Below, piece by piece: positions 51,385 through 60,191 of a stretch of 64,000 bases of DNA. The notes under the pieces were generated by a model, which was given only the letters and a program-made list of their open reading frames with translations, had not been told where the DNA came from and made no database searches. Position 1 is the first letter of the stretch; every line of letters starts with the position of its first letter. The stretch covers positions 22,281 to 86,280 of the forward strand of contig CAZZNE010000017.1 of NCBI GenBank assembly GCA_964655525.1. The letters run 5' to 3'. Source of the stretch: DLAJ01 sp964655525 (lineage in GTDB: Bacteria > Bacillota > Clostridia > Lachnospirales > Lachnospiraceae). Both the position numbers and the translations under genes were made by a program.

Positions 51385-53943
51385 TTAGTTGTAGGTTAAG
51401 GTTCCGCCCTGCTCTGCAACGAATGCCGCCCACTCGTCATCCGTGTAGTTGTAGGTGTAGTACTCAATACCGCCGAATGCCATACCGAATACATATTCCT
51501 CCGTCGCATAGTTGATCTTCATACCCTTTAACTGTGCAGAAGAATCATCAATCAGAGGAAGCAGCTCGTATCTTTCCAATACGGCGCCCTCAAGCGCTGC
51601 TAAGATCTCAAAACGCTCCTGAGAGTTACCATCAGTCACACCTGCGGAAAATGCCTCCGTATTTCCATCCGCATCCGTGATCGTGATCTGAGCGCCACTG
51701 ATCGTATACGTCCAATCCGCAACAGATGCTGTCCAATCCTTGCCGTTCAGGTTGATCGTCAGCATATCGTTTTCGGTATCCCAGCAGATATTGTAACGCA
51801 GACTATCATCCGTCGTATAGCACTGGATCAGGTTGTACGGATCAAGTGCGCTTCCCGTAAAGCCGACACCGAACAAAAGATCGACCTCATTATTTCTCAA
51901 TGCCGTTCCGAAACCGTTTCCTAACGTATCATTCAGCGCAAAAGTCAGTCTGCCCTCAAACGGTGTGCCGACAACTGCCTCTGTCCAGCAGTTTACAAGG
52001 AACTCATTACCCTTGCTGTAGAAGCTGGACTCCGCATTCGGCGTACCGATCATGATCTGAACCACATCATCATCATCGATCAGTCCCTGCTCCTTCGCAA
52101 TATCATATGCCTCGTTGAACTTCTCTCTTGCCATCTCAAGGTTGTATCCTGTGATGGAGTCAATCGCATCATCCATGTCCGCATAGAGCTTGCCGTCACC
52201 GATGTCATCCGCAAGTCCCCAGAAGTTTACAAGAACCTGCTTTGCCTCGTCCGTGCTTCTGTAGGCAGCGCCGACCTCCGGATCATAAATGATCAGGCTG
52301 GAATACACACCGTATGCCAGTGAATTCGTCGGTGCTGTTGCAAGCGCGAAGGAAGCGCGGTCAAGCGAATAGGAAAGCGCCTGACGGAATTCCTCGATCG
52401 TGAGAACCGTCTTATTAAAGTTGTCTCCCAATGCCGCCTGATTTGCCTCAAGCTGCGCCAGATCCGGATTCATCGCCACGAAGAATGTGGATGCCTCGGT
52501 TGCATAATAGGTATAATCACTCGTTGCGTAATCTTCCATATCCTCGGAAGACAGACCATAACCGTCCAGCTCTCCATTTAAGAACATCTGCAGTCTCGTT
52601 GCAGGCTCCGAAACATAGTGCATGACATATCTCGTTGTCTGATATTTACCATCAAGATCAAAATAATTCTCATTTCTCTCAAGAACATACTCTTTATCCT
52701 GCTGGAAGGATACTAACTTGTAAGGTCCGTAAGAAGCCGTTGTATCTGCGGACGTACCATAGGTGTTGGTATATATGCCGTTTTCAACCTTCTCACAGCT
52801 TAAATACAGATCCTCCTTGAGCAGCCATCCGTCCGTAAACGCATAACGAAGATAGAAGCCCTCAAGCGGGTTTTCCAATGCGACGATCAGCTCGTAATCG
52901 GAAGGTGCAGCAAAGCCGACCTCTGAAAAGTCAATCGCCTCATAGGTCTCGCCGTAGTTCATCATCTCCTGCGCCTCTAAATACGCATAGTCGCCTGCAG
53001 CTGCTGCATATTCATCCGCATCCGCAAAGCCGTGAAGCTGTGCGATGCAAAGGCAGACTGCGTCATAGACTTCCTGCGTTACCGGCACATAGCCGTCCGC
53101 ATCCACGTTGGGCGCAAGAATCTCTGCAAAGACATCCACGCCGTCCGCATTCACATACAGACCCTCGCTGTAATAATCGCCAAGAGCAGCGCCCCAGCTC
53201 GAACCGGTGTTGAAGTCAAGACCGATATCCTTGCCATCTACGGTAAGCAGTCCGTCCTCATTTACCTCAAAGCTGTCAAGCGGAACATACTCCTCATCCA
53301 GATAATCCGGCGAGATCATCGGATTCAGATAAGCATGCTGTCCGCCGTACAGATAATTCTTTGCGTTCACAATCTTTAAGGAGCTTTGATAAAACATATC
53401 CGCACGGAAGTTCTTTGCAACCGGATCAAGCAGAAGCTGCGCGCTTCTCACATAATCCTGTGCCGTGATCGGCGTGCCGTCCTCCCACTTCACATCCTCA
53501 CGCAGCGGGAAGCTCCATACGCGGGCGGTATCGCCCTCCTCAATGCCCCACTGTCCGACATAATCCGCCGTCACGTCAGTCGGCTCGTCGGCAGCCGCAA
53601 GGGGTACAAGCTTATAGCCGTCCATCGTGTCATTGTAATCAAACGCATACAGCGGAGCTACCAGATACTGCATCAGGGTCGCATCGTCATTCGTCTGCTC
53701 CAGTGCCGGACTCCAGTTTGTCGGGAATACGCTCGACGCCGCATTATAGGTGTAAGATGCATTCTCATCCACCACCGGTGCCTGATCATCGTCATTTCCC
53801 GACTGGTCATCAGACTGCGCCGGTGTTGTTCCGTCGTTCGTCTGATTGTTTGTTGCAGGTTCGTCATCTCCATTGCCGCCGCACGCTGCCAAAGATACGA
53901 CCATTGCGGATGCAAGAAGAAGCGAAATCAGCTTTTTCTTCAT
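51385..53943 (-). CDS. oppA: Oligopeptide-binding lipoprotein OppA, oversized
   Basis: 852 residues; family members are usually 530-600. The lipoprotein signal ends in VSLAACGG (Cys about 21), followed by a Gly/Asn/Asp linker. Periplasmic-binding type 2 (SBP_bac_5) features include VWSFPLREDVKWEDGTPITAQDYVRS, YGPYKLVSFQQDKEYVLERN, and FRQALSYSLDRASFA. The extra length is spread over the N-terminal third and the C terminus (ATLEGAVLERYELLPLIDDS-like tail). It binds peptides outside the membrane and feeds OppBC. Confidence 0.92.
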   Translation of the reverse strand: MKKKLISLLLASAMVVSLAACGGNGDDEPATNNQTNDGTTPAQSDDQSGNDDDQAPVVDENASYTYNAASSVFPTNWSPALEQTNDDATLMQYLVAPLYAFDYNDTMDGYKLVPLAAADEPTDVTADYVGQWGIEEGDTARVWSFPLREDVKWEDGTPITAQDYVRSAQLLLDPVAKNFRADMFYQSSLKIVNAKNYLYGGQHAYLNPMISPDYLDEEYVPLDSFEVNEDGLLTVDGKDIGLDFNTGSSWGAALGDYYSEGLYVNADGVDVFAEILAPNVDADGYVPVTQEVYDAVCLCIAQLHGFADADEYAAAAGDYAYLEAQEMMNYGETYEAIDFSEVGFAAPSDYELIVALENPLEGFYLRYAFTDGWLLKEDLYLSCEKVENGIYTNTYGTSADTTASYGPYKLVSFQQDKEYVLERNENYFDLDGKYQTTRYVMHYVSEPATRLQMFLNGELDGYGLSSEDMEDYATSDYTYYATEASTFFVAMNPDLAQLEANQAALGDNFNKTVLTIEEFRQALSYSLDRASFALATAPTNSLAYGVYSSLIIYDPEVGAAYRSTDEAKQVLVNFWGLADDIGDGKLYADMDDAIDSITGYNLEMAREKFNEAYDIAKEQGLIDDDDVVQIMIGTPNAESSFYSKGNEFLVNCWTEAVVGTPFEGRLTFALNDTLGNGFGTALRNNEVDLLFGVGFTGSALDPYNLIQCYTTDDSLRYNICWDTENDMLTINLNGKDWTASVADWTYTISGAQITITDADGNTEAFSAGVTDGNSQERFEILAALEGAVLERYELLPLIDDSSAQLKGMKINYATEEYVFGMAFGGIEYYTYNYTDDEWAAFVAEQGGTLTYN

Positions 53944-54105
53944 AATTTCTCCTCCTTTACCTATTTCCGTGCCATAGTGCTGTCACGATACAGAAAACAT
54001 CCATTCCGATTCCGAAATTTCCAAAAAAGGGATGACGTCTCCGCGTGCACCCCCTTATGCCTGTTCTGTGACTATGCAATTCTACAACACGAATCAACAG
54101 TACTC

Positions 54106-54134
54106 ATATTACCGCAATTATATGCGGTTGTCAA
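54106..54134 (-). promoter_or_regulatory. opp operon promoter with dyad exactly in the spacer
   Basis: On the minus strand TTGACA (54134-54129), 17 bases, TAATAT (54111-54106). ACCGCA (54111-54116) and TGCGGT (54123-54128) form a perfect dyad that fills the spacer, a probable operator. The rest of 53944-54282 is AT-rich with no ORF; about 155 bases separate the expected start of transcription from oppA. Confidence 0.8.
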
Positions 54135-54282
54135 TCATTACGAACAGGCAAATTTTACAAAAATTTTTGAAATTTTATTCAATTTTATTATTTTTTACCT
54201 GTTTTAGAATATATTTTATTCATTTTTTGTATACTTTTTTAAGTTTCCCGTTTTACGCTGTTATTCCAGCCTTTTAAGCAGG

Positions 54283-54888
54283 TCATTGCGGATCCATTCT
54301 TTTTTCCCTCAGCCATGCAAAATATGCCTCGTCGCACCGGTCAAAAGTCCCATCGTCCGTCATGCGCGCATGCCATTTCCTGTAAATGTGTCCAAGCAGC
54401 TCCTGATACGGCTTCCAGTCTGCGCACATCTGTTCCGCGGTATAATACTGAACGCAGTGCCGGTCCGGACTGCTCTTCAACATCCTGCCGCCCCTCGGAC
54501 GCTCCTCCACGGGCAGCAGGCAGCCGCCTGTACCGAGCGCAATGCATTCCCCCATCGCATCCACGCCGATAAAAGTATAACACTTGTGGCGCATCCTGAC
54601 ATAAAAACAGGCACCCTGCGGTGTGGAGAGATACTCGATCGCATACCATCCTTTTTTCTCATCCTGAAAAAGCGCGAGCAGCGACTCTTCATCCGGCTCT
54701 TTCCCCGCAAGCGCACGCAATAAATCCTCCGGTGCAAGAACGCAACCGTGTTCCTTACAGCATCGCCCGCCGCACTGTGCGCATTCTTCTCCGGGCGGAT
54801 AACCGGATGCAGCGGCAGCAGCCTGAGATGTGTCAAATGGTCCTGCCGCACGGTCTCCTTCCCCATGTGCCTGATATCGCTCTGTCAT
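54283..54888 (-). CDS. Cysteine-rich protein, YkgJ-like cluster
   Basis: 201 residues, cytosolic. The N-terminal CAQCGGRCCKEHGC cluster (near residue 36) and further Cys/His residues (HKCYTF, GGCLL, RHCVQYY) suggest a metal site of the YkgJ type (zinc- or iron-binding CxxCxxxC family). The middle, KKGWYAIEYLSTPQGACFYVRMRHKC, is a conserved-looking block. Function unknown. A GGGAGGGCGGG site lies before the ATG. It precedes the opp promoter on the same strand. Confidence 0.65.
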   Translation of the reverse strand: MTERYQAHGEGDRAAGPFDTSQAAAAASGYPPGEECAQCGGRCCKEHGCVLAPEDLLRALAGKEPDEESLLALFQDEKKGWYAIEYLSTPQGACFYVRMRHKCYTFIGVDAMGECIALGTGGCLLPVEERPRGGRMLKSSPDRHCVQYYTAEQMCADWKPYQELLGHIYRKWHARMTDDGTFDRCDEAYFAWLREKRMDPQ

Positions 54889-54983
54889 GTTCCCGCCCTC
54901 CCATCACTGTGATGTCCTCAAACGATGATATTCTCAACATGAAACGAACAAAAAAACTGCAAACTGCCTGCAGCACTCCGTTC

Positions 54984-56378
54984 CTACCGCAGCACCCTGT
55001 GCCTTAACCACCGTCCGCTCAAGAACCGCCAGCCAAACAGGATACTCCGCACGCTCCAGTCCGCAAACATGCCGATCCAGACCGCCATCGGTCCGAAGTC
55101 CCATACCCGCACAAGATAGATGCAGAGCGCCACACGGCACAGCCACATCGTTGCGCTGGATGTGATCATGGAAAAGCGCACATCGCCCGCCGCGCGCATA
55201 CCGTAGCCCGGGATAAACGACAATACCCACACAAGGGGCTTCACGATCGTGATGGCGATCATCATTTCCATACACAATCTGCCGCTCTCCGCCTCCATGC
55301 CGCCCAGCAGGATCACGGGTTTTGTCAAAAGCAGCGTCAGCACACAGCTCACTGCCAAAATGACCTCGGCGCAGGCAGTCAGCTTCACGATGTAATACTT
55401 CGCCTCCTCGACTCTTCCCGCACCAATGCATTGCCCGACTACAGTCATTAATCCGATGCCGACACCGATCGCACCGATACCGTTTAACATCTCCAAAATA
55501 ATCGTCATCGCCTGCGCCGCGATCGCTGCCGTCCCCATCGTGGACACTGTGGACTGGATCGCCAGTTTCCCGAACTGGAACATGCCGTTTTCAATTCCGG
55601 ACGGGATACCGACCGCCAAAATCATCCCGATCAGGCGAAAATCCGGCCGGATGCGCAGATAGTCCCGAAACACAATGTCCTGCCCCCGCTTCCTAAGCGC
55701 GATCAGCACGACGACCGTACACGCCATTCTGGAGAGCAGCGTTGAGAGCGCCGCCCCCGCCACGCCCATATGTAGTCCGAAAATAAAAATGGCGTTTCCC
55801 GCGACGTTTCCGATATTAGATAGGACCGATACGATCATCGGGAACCGCGAATTGCCCGCCGCCCGATACAGGGAGGAACCGGTGCTGAACAGCGCCATGA
55901 ACGGATAGGACAGCCCTGTCAGCAAAAAATAAATGAGACAGTCGGCCATGACCTCCTCTTCCACCATGCCGAACACCAGGGAAAGCAACGGTCTTCGAAA
56001 CGCAATGCAGAGCACGGTAAGCGCTGTGGAAATGACCGTTACCGTCAAAAACACCTGCCCTGCCGCGCGATTGCAGCCCTCCTTGTCCTTTTTTCCCAAA
56101 TACTGCGCACAAATGATGGTCGCACCCGCCGCCAGCGCTGCAAACACCTGTATGACAAGGTTATTGACGGAATCCACGAGGGATACGGCGGAGATCGCCT
56201 CGCTGCTGACATTGCTTACCATCATGGTGTCCACCATGCCCATCAGGGAATTTAAGAGCTGTTCAATAATAACGGGAATGAGCAGCGCAAACAATGCGCG
56301 CCGCCCATACAAGAGATTTTGCCAATCAATCTGTGATTTGTCATAAAGCAGGCTTCTCCGCTTTTTCTCCGTCTCCAT
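54984..56378 (-). CDS. MATE-family multidrug efflux transporter
   Basis: 464 residues with twelve membrane segments. MATE hallmarks: LNSLMGMVDTMMVSNVSSEAISAVSLVDS near residue 40, YLGKKDKEG, NIGNVAGNAIFIFGLHMGVAGAALST, and a repeat of the same motif in the second half (AIAAQAMTIILEMLNGIGAIGVGIGL). It exports cationic drugs or metabolites with Na+ or H+. It sits before sigH on the same strand, separated by three tandem hairpins. Confidence 0.92.
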   Translation of the reverse strand: METEKKRRSLLYDKSQIDWQNLLYGRRALFALLIPVIIEQLLNSLMGMVDTMMVSNVSSEAISAVSLVDSVNNLVIQVFAALAAGATIICAQYLGKKDKEGCNRAAGQVFLTVTVISTALTVLCIAFRRPLLSLVFGMVEEEVMADCLIYFLLTGLSYPFMALFSTGSSLYRAAGNSRFPMIVSVLSNIGNVAGNAIFIFGLHMGVAGAALSTLLSRMACTVVVLIALRKRGQDIVFRDYLRIRPDFRLIGMILAVGIPSGIENGMFQFGKLAIQSTVSTMGTAAIAAQAMTIILEMLNGIGAIGVGIGLMTVVGQCIGAGRVEEAKYYIVKLTACAEVILAVSCVLTLLLTKPVILLGGMEAESGRLCMEMMIAITIVKPLVWVLSFIPGYGMRAAGDVRFSMITSSATMWLCRVALCIYLVRVWDFGPMAVWIGMFADWSVRSILFGWRFLSGRWLRHRVLR

Positions 56379-56416
56379 GACCTCGCTTCCTTTCCGTGCC
56401 GCTTTTTGATTCTATT

Positions 56417-56510
56417 AAGAACGCTGCGCGTTCTTTTTTAACGATAGGAATTTTCCCGATCTCAGAAGAATCCGCAAAGCGGATTCTTCGAAAGAACGCG
56501 CAGCGTTCTT
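56417..56510 (-). terminator. Three tandem hairpins between sigH and the MATE gene
   Basis: AAGAACGC/GCGTTCTT (56417-56435, followed by T on the plus side), AAGAATCCGC/GCGGATTCTT (56466-56488), and AAGAACGC/GCGTTCTT (56492-56510). The first and third share the same arms. Together they should end sigH transcription. Confidence 0.7.
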
Positions 56511-56512
56511 TT

Positions 56513-57142
56513 TTATTCGTTTTTTGGCAGCTTTCTCAGCTTCGCGCGGATGCGCTGGAGCGCATTGTCCGTCGCCTTTTCCGTCCTGCCGAGAATGCGT
56601 GCGATCTCGATATAGCCCATGCCGGTCAGACAGAGCTCCATGACCTGTTTTTCAAACGGGGACAGCGACGTTTCGATCTCCTGCTCCAACCGCTTTGCAT
56701 CCTCGCTCTCGATCATCATCTCTTCGGGATTCCTGCCCTCATAGCTCTCCGACGCAAGCTGCTCCGAAAGCCGGTTTACCGCTTCCTCTCCGCCGCTTTC
56801 ATATGCGTCGGCATACAGGGACGTGTAATAGTTGAGCGGCGAATGCTTTTTTCTGCCGGACGCCTGCACCGCCGTATACATCTGCCTCGTGATGCAGAGC
56901 TGCGCAAACGTATGAAAGCCGGCATCGCGTCCGCTGTCATAATCGCGCACCGCCTTAAACAGACCGATCATCCCCTCCTGAATCAAATCGTCGTTATCCG
57001 CGCCGAGAATGAACATGGTCTTCGCCTTGCTGCGCACAAGATTCTTATATTTTTCCATCAGATAGTCCGTGATGTCCGTCTCCCCGTCCCGCAGACGGTC
57101 GATCAACTCCTCGTCCGTATATCCCGCGTAATCCGACTTCAT
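56513..57142 (-). CDS. sigH: RNA polymerase sigma-H factor (Spo0H-like)
   Basis: 209 residues from the ATG at 57142, with AAAGGAG seven bases upstream. Region 2 holds LVRSKAKTMFILGADNDDLIQEGMIGLFKAVRDYDSGRDAGFHTFAQ; region 4 holds SPFEKQVMELCLTGMGYIEIARILGRTEKATDNALQRIR. These match SigH of Bacillus and Clostridium, which starts the sporulation programme. The gene lies after rlmB, as in B. subtilis (cysS-mrnC-rlmB-yacP-sigH order, here without yacP). Confidence 0.92.
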   Translation of the reverse strand: MKSDYAGYTDEELIDRLRDGETDITDYLMEKYKNLVRSKAKTMFILGADNDDLIQEGMIGLFKAVRDYDSGRDAGFHTFAQLCITRQMYTAVQASGRKKHSPLNYYTSLYADAYESGGEEAVNRLSEQLASESYEGRNPEEMMIESEDAKRLEQEIETSLSPFEKQVMELCLTGMGYIEIARILGRTEKATDNALQRIRAKLRKLPKNE

Positions 57143-57178
57143 AGGATGCTCCTTTCGTGATCCACGTTTTATAGGCAA

Positions 57179-57232
57179 TTGCGAAACACATACATTTAGG
57201 TTATGCAAAATATAATTAATAGCGTTTCGCAG
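57179..57232 (+). repeat. Internally deleted copy of the structured repeat (about 54 bp)
   Basis: TGCGAAACAC (57180-57189) and GCGTTTCGCA (57222-57231) are inverted outer arms; between them GCAAAATATA matches the middle stem sequence of copy A (TTGCGAAA-CATA...GCAAAATATA in the reverse orientation of 19276-19224). The central two-thirds is missing. It lies between rlmB and sigH. Confidence 0.65.
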
Positions 57233-57263
57233 TCATCTATGAACGTTACCTGTCTGAAAGTCA

Positions 57264-58010
57264 TTATGACGCACCAATCCTCTGTCTGACGATCTCATAG
57301 GCGAGCACGCCCGCCGCGACCGACGCATTCAGCGAATCAATATTTCCCTTCATTGGGATCGCGGTCATAAAATCGCATTTTTCTTTTACCAGTCTTCCGA
57401 CGCCCTCGCCCTCGTTTCCGATCACCAGTCCGATTGGTCCGGTCAGATCCTGTCGGTACATGAGCTCGCCGCCCATATCGGCGCAGACAAACCAGAGTCC
57501 TTCTTTTTTCAGCTCCTCGATCGTCTTGGCAAGATTCGTCACCCGCGCGACAGGCGTATAATTGAGCGCGCCCGCCGAGGTGCGCGCAACCGTCGCCGTT
57601 AAACCGACCGCACGGTTTTTGGGAATGATGACGCCATGTGCGCCCGCAAGGTTTGCCGTGCGGATGATCGCGCCGAGATTGTGCGGATCTTCTATATTAT
57701 CCAGCAAAAAAAGAAACGGCGGCTCACCTTTTTCTTTTGCCTTCGCCAGCATCTCCTCCACCGTCGCATACTCATACGCCGCCGCGACCGCGATCACGCC
57801 CTGATGCTTTCCCGTCTCGGAAAGCTGGTCCAGGCGCTCTTTTGTCACATATTTTAACATGGTATCATGCTTTTTTGCCTCGCGTTTAATGGACAGGATC
57901 GGCCCATCCTGACAGCCGTCCAGAACATAAAGCTTGTCAATGGTTTTTCCTGCGCGGTACGCCTCCATCACGGCGTTTCTTCCTTCTATCGTAAATTCCG
58001 AGTAACTCAT
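57264..58010 (-). CDS. rlmB: 23S rRNA (guanosine-2251 2'-O)-methyltransferase RlmB
   Basis: 248 residues. SpoU/TrmH knot methyltransferase motifs: LLDNIEDPHNLGAIIRTANLAGAHGVIIP (motif 1), VIGNEGEGVGR (motif 2) and IPMKGNIDSLNASVAAGVLAYE (motif 3). The N-terminal substrate-binding L30-like part (EFTIEGRNAVMEAYRAG) supports RlmB rather than a tRNA enzyme. It methylates the ribosomal P-site region. GAAAGGAG precedes the ATG. The structured repeat B lies just upstream. Confidence 0.92.
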   Translation of the reverse strand: MSYSEFTIEGRNAVMEAYRAGKTIDKLYVLDGCQDGPILSIKREAKKHDTMLKYVTKERLDQLSETGKHQGVIAVAAAYEYATVEEMLAKAKEKGEPPFLFLLDNIEDPHNLGAIIRTANLAGAHGVIIPKNRAVGLTATVARTSAGALNYTPVARVTNLAKTIEELKKEGLWFVCADMGGELMYRQDLTGPIGLVIGNEGEGVGRLVKEKCDFMTAIPMKGNIDSLNASVAAGVLAYEIVRQRIGAS

Positions 58011-58040
58011 GCTCTGCTCCTTTCATGGGGTATGTCGTGC

Positions 58041-58247
58041 GGGCAGCTGCGAAACGCACAAGTAAAGTATTGGAAATGTACAAAATACGCATTCCAACGC
58101 AGGCACGCTTTCGCTGCTCTCCGCTCGTAACGGTACATAATGTGCCAAAATACGGCACATAAGTACCGACGGCGTCAAAGCACCTGCTTATGGACTCGTA
58201 TTTTTTGTACAATCATATACGTAACTGATTGCGCTTTGCAGCTGCCC
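58041..58247 (-). repeat. Structured multi-hairpin repeat, full copy B (207 bp)
   Basis: Outer arms 58041-58058 and 58230-58247 are 18-base inverted repeats (GGGCAGCTGCGAAACGCA against TGCGCTTTGCAGCTGCCC). Read on the minus strand it aligns with copy A over its whole length: CCATAAGC near 58193, CGGTACTTATGTGCC-GTATTTT-GGCACATTATGTACCGTT, and GCGTGCCTGCGTTGGA. It lies between mrnC and rlmB. Stems are kept although many stem bases differ from copy A. Confidence 0.85.
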
Positions 58248-58260
58248 TGTCTATGAATTT

Positions 58261-58297
58261 CCTAGGGAAACACTGATGAAATCAGTGTTTCCCTAGG
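58261..58297 (-). terminator. Perfect 17-bp hairpin spanning the mrnC stop codon
   Basis: CCTAGGGAAACACTGAT (58261-58277) and ATCAGTGTTTCCCTAGG (58281-58297) are exact complements with a 3-base loop. The mrnC stop (58284-58282) and the last five codons form one arm. No T run follows on the minus strand. Confidence 0.6.
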
Positions 58298-58719
58298 AGT
58301 TCCACGCCGAGGCGGACAATCTCTATGAGGCGCGCCGTCTCATCCGTTAGAAACAGATAGCCACAGAGCGCCTCTAAGCCCGTCGCCTTATGGTAGTCAG
58401 TAAGCGAGGCGTTCTTTGCGGTATTCGCCGGTTTTGCGTTTTTGCCGCGGCGGTAAATCTCCTGCTCCTTCGGCGTGAAAGAATCATAGAGCATGTCCGC
58501 CATGCGCGCCTGCGCCGCCGCCTTCACGATCGTGCTCTTTTCTTTGTGTAATAGATGCGCCGCGCGGTTGCCGCGCCCAACCACATAGGCGCGCACAATG
58601 AGATCGAATACGCCGTCCCCGATAAACGCGAGCGTCAGCGGGGAATACGTGCGTACATCCACGTCCTTTTCACCGAATTGTTTTTTGATATATGCGTACA
58701 GCGCTAAGCTCTCTTCCAT
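58282..58719 (-). CDS. mrnC: Mini-ribonuclease III MrnC
   Basis: 145 residues: an RNase III catalytic domain without the double-stranded RNA-binding domain. LTLAFIGDGVFDLIVRAYVVGRGNRAAHLLHKEKS and the later YRRGKNAKPANTAKNASLTDYHKATGLEALCGYLFL are the MrnC signatures. It trims the 3' end of 23S rRNA precursor in Bacillus. It overlaps the cysS stop by 16 bases. Confidence 0.94.
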   Translation of the reverse strand: MEESLALYAYIKKQFGEKDVDVRTYSPLTLAFIGDGVFDLIVRAYVVGRGNRAAHLLHKEKSTIVKAAAQARMADMLYDSFTPKEQEIYRRGKNAKPANTAKNASLTDYHKATGLEALCGYLFLTDETARLIEIVRLGVELLGKH

Positions 58720-60140
58720 TTTACGCCCTCGCGGGTATCCTCTAACACGATGCCCTTTTCTAACAGTTCTGTTCGGATCTCGTCTGCACGCGCAAAGTTT
58801 TTCTCTTTCCGCGCCGCCTGACGCTCCGCGATCAACCGCTCGATGTCCTCGTCAAGGATTTCTTCTTTTTTCTCTACGATGAGTCCCAGCACGTCCGTCA
58901 GCTTAGAAAGCATCCCGTAGAACGCCTGCAGACAACCCTTGGAGCTTAAACCGCTCACATGGGAATTGATGTATTTGACAAGCTCAAACACAACGGAGAT
59001 TGCGTCCGCCGTATTGAAATCGTCGTCCATCGCCTCCTCAAAGCGCGTGACATACTGCCCCGCCCCATTCAGGCTCTCCCGCTCGTCATCGCGCATTGCA
59101 TCGGCGCCGACCGCCGCCCCGTTCTCCGGTGCAGCCGCATGCTCCGAAAGATACGTCAGATTATGTGCGCAGGTCACGATGCGCTCCAAGCCGTTCTTTG
59201 CCGCTTCCATCAGCTCGGCGCTGAAATTCAGGGGCGTGCGGTACTGTGCGGAAAGCATGAAGTACCGGAGCACCTGAAGATCATATTTTTCGGAGATGTC
59301 GCGTACGGTAAAGAAATTCCCCTCCGATTTGCTCATTTTTTTGTTATCAATATTCAAAAACGCATTATGCATCCAGTATCTTGCAAAGGTCTTTCCGTTT
59401 GCAGCCTCGCTCTGCGCGATCTCATTTTCATGATGCGGGAAGATCAGATCCTCGCCGCCTGCGTGAATATCGATCTCATCGCCCAGATAGCGCTTGCTCA
59501 TCACGGAGCATTCGATATGCCAGCCCGGTCTGCCGTCGCACCACGGGGATTCCCAGTACGGTTCGTTCTCCTTTTTGGGTTTCCAGAGCACAAAGTCAAG
59601 CGGATCTTCCTTCTGCTCCTCGCCCGAAACAAGCAGGGAACGCATGCCGCTCTGCAGATCATCTAAATTCTTGTGGGAGAGTTTTCCGTATTCGCGAAAG
59701 CTTCTTGTGCGGAAATACACGGTACCGTCCGCCGCGGCATAGGCGTGGCCTTTCTCGATCAAAGCACCGATCATGGCGATCATGCCGTCGATCTCGTTTG
59801 TCGCCTGCGGATGCGTCGTGGCAGGCTTCACGTTCATTCCCTGCATATCCTTTTTGCACTCCGCGATATAACGCTCCGAAATGATACCGGCTTCCACGCC
59901 CTCCTCGTTCGCCTTTTTAATGATCTTATCATCGACGTCCGTAAAATTAGAGACGAAGTTGACCTCGTATCCCTTATACTCAAAATATCTTCTGACCGTA
60001 TCGAACACGATCATCGGACGCGCATTGCCGATGTGAATGAGGTTATACACGGTCGGACCGCAGACATACATTTTTACCTTGCCCGGCTCTAAGGGAACAA
60101 ATTCTTCTTTGCGTCTTGAAAGTGTGTTAAAAATTTTCAT
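58704..60140 (-). CDS. cysS: Cysteinyl-tRNA synthetase
   Basis: 478 residues. Class I motifs: the HIGH-type GPTVYNLIHIGNARP near residue 28-42 and KMSKSEGNF near 265. Zinc ligands include the Cys of MYVCGPT and the later HIECSVMSKRYLGDEIDIHAGGEDLIFPHHENE. It charges tRNA-Cys. Together with cysE it is placed under a cysteine-specific T-box, so uncharged tRNA-Cys would raise its own synthetase. Confidence 0.97.
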   Translation of the reverse strand: MKIFNTLSRRKEEFVPLEPGKVKMYVCGPTVYNLIHIGNARPMIVFDTVRRYFEYKGYEVNFVSNFTDVDDKIIKKANEEGVEAGIISERYIAECKKDMQGMNVKPATTHPQATNEIDGMIAMIGALIEKGHAYAAADGTVYFRTRSFREYGKLSHKNLDDLQSGMRSLLVSGEEQKEDPLDFVLWKPKKENEPYWESPWCDGRPGWHIECSVMSKRYLGDEIDIHAGGEDLIFPHHENEIAQSEAANGKTFARYWMHNAFLNIDNKKMSKSEGNFFTVRDISEKYDLQVLRYFMLSAQYRTPLNFSAELMEAAKNGLERIVTCAHNLTYLSEHAAAPENGAAVGADAMRDDERESLNGAGQYVTRFEEAMDDDFNTADAISVVFELVKYINSHVSGLSSKGCLQAFYGMLSKLTDVLGLIVEKKEEILDEDIERLIAERQAARKEKNFARADEIRTELLEKGIVLEDTREGVKWKRA

Positions 60141-60191
60141 GATGGTTCATCCTTTCCTGTTTGTTTTCTGACCGTCGGCTGCATTTCGCAG

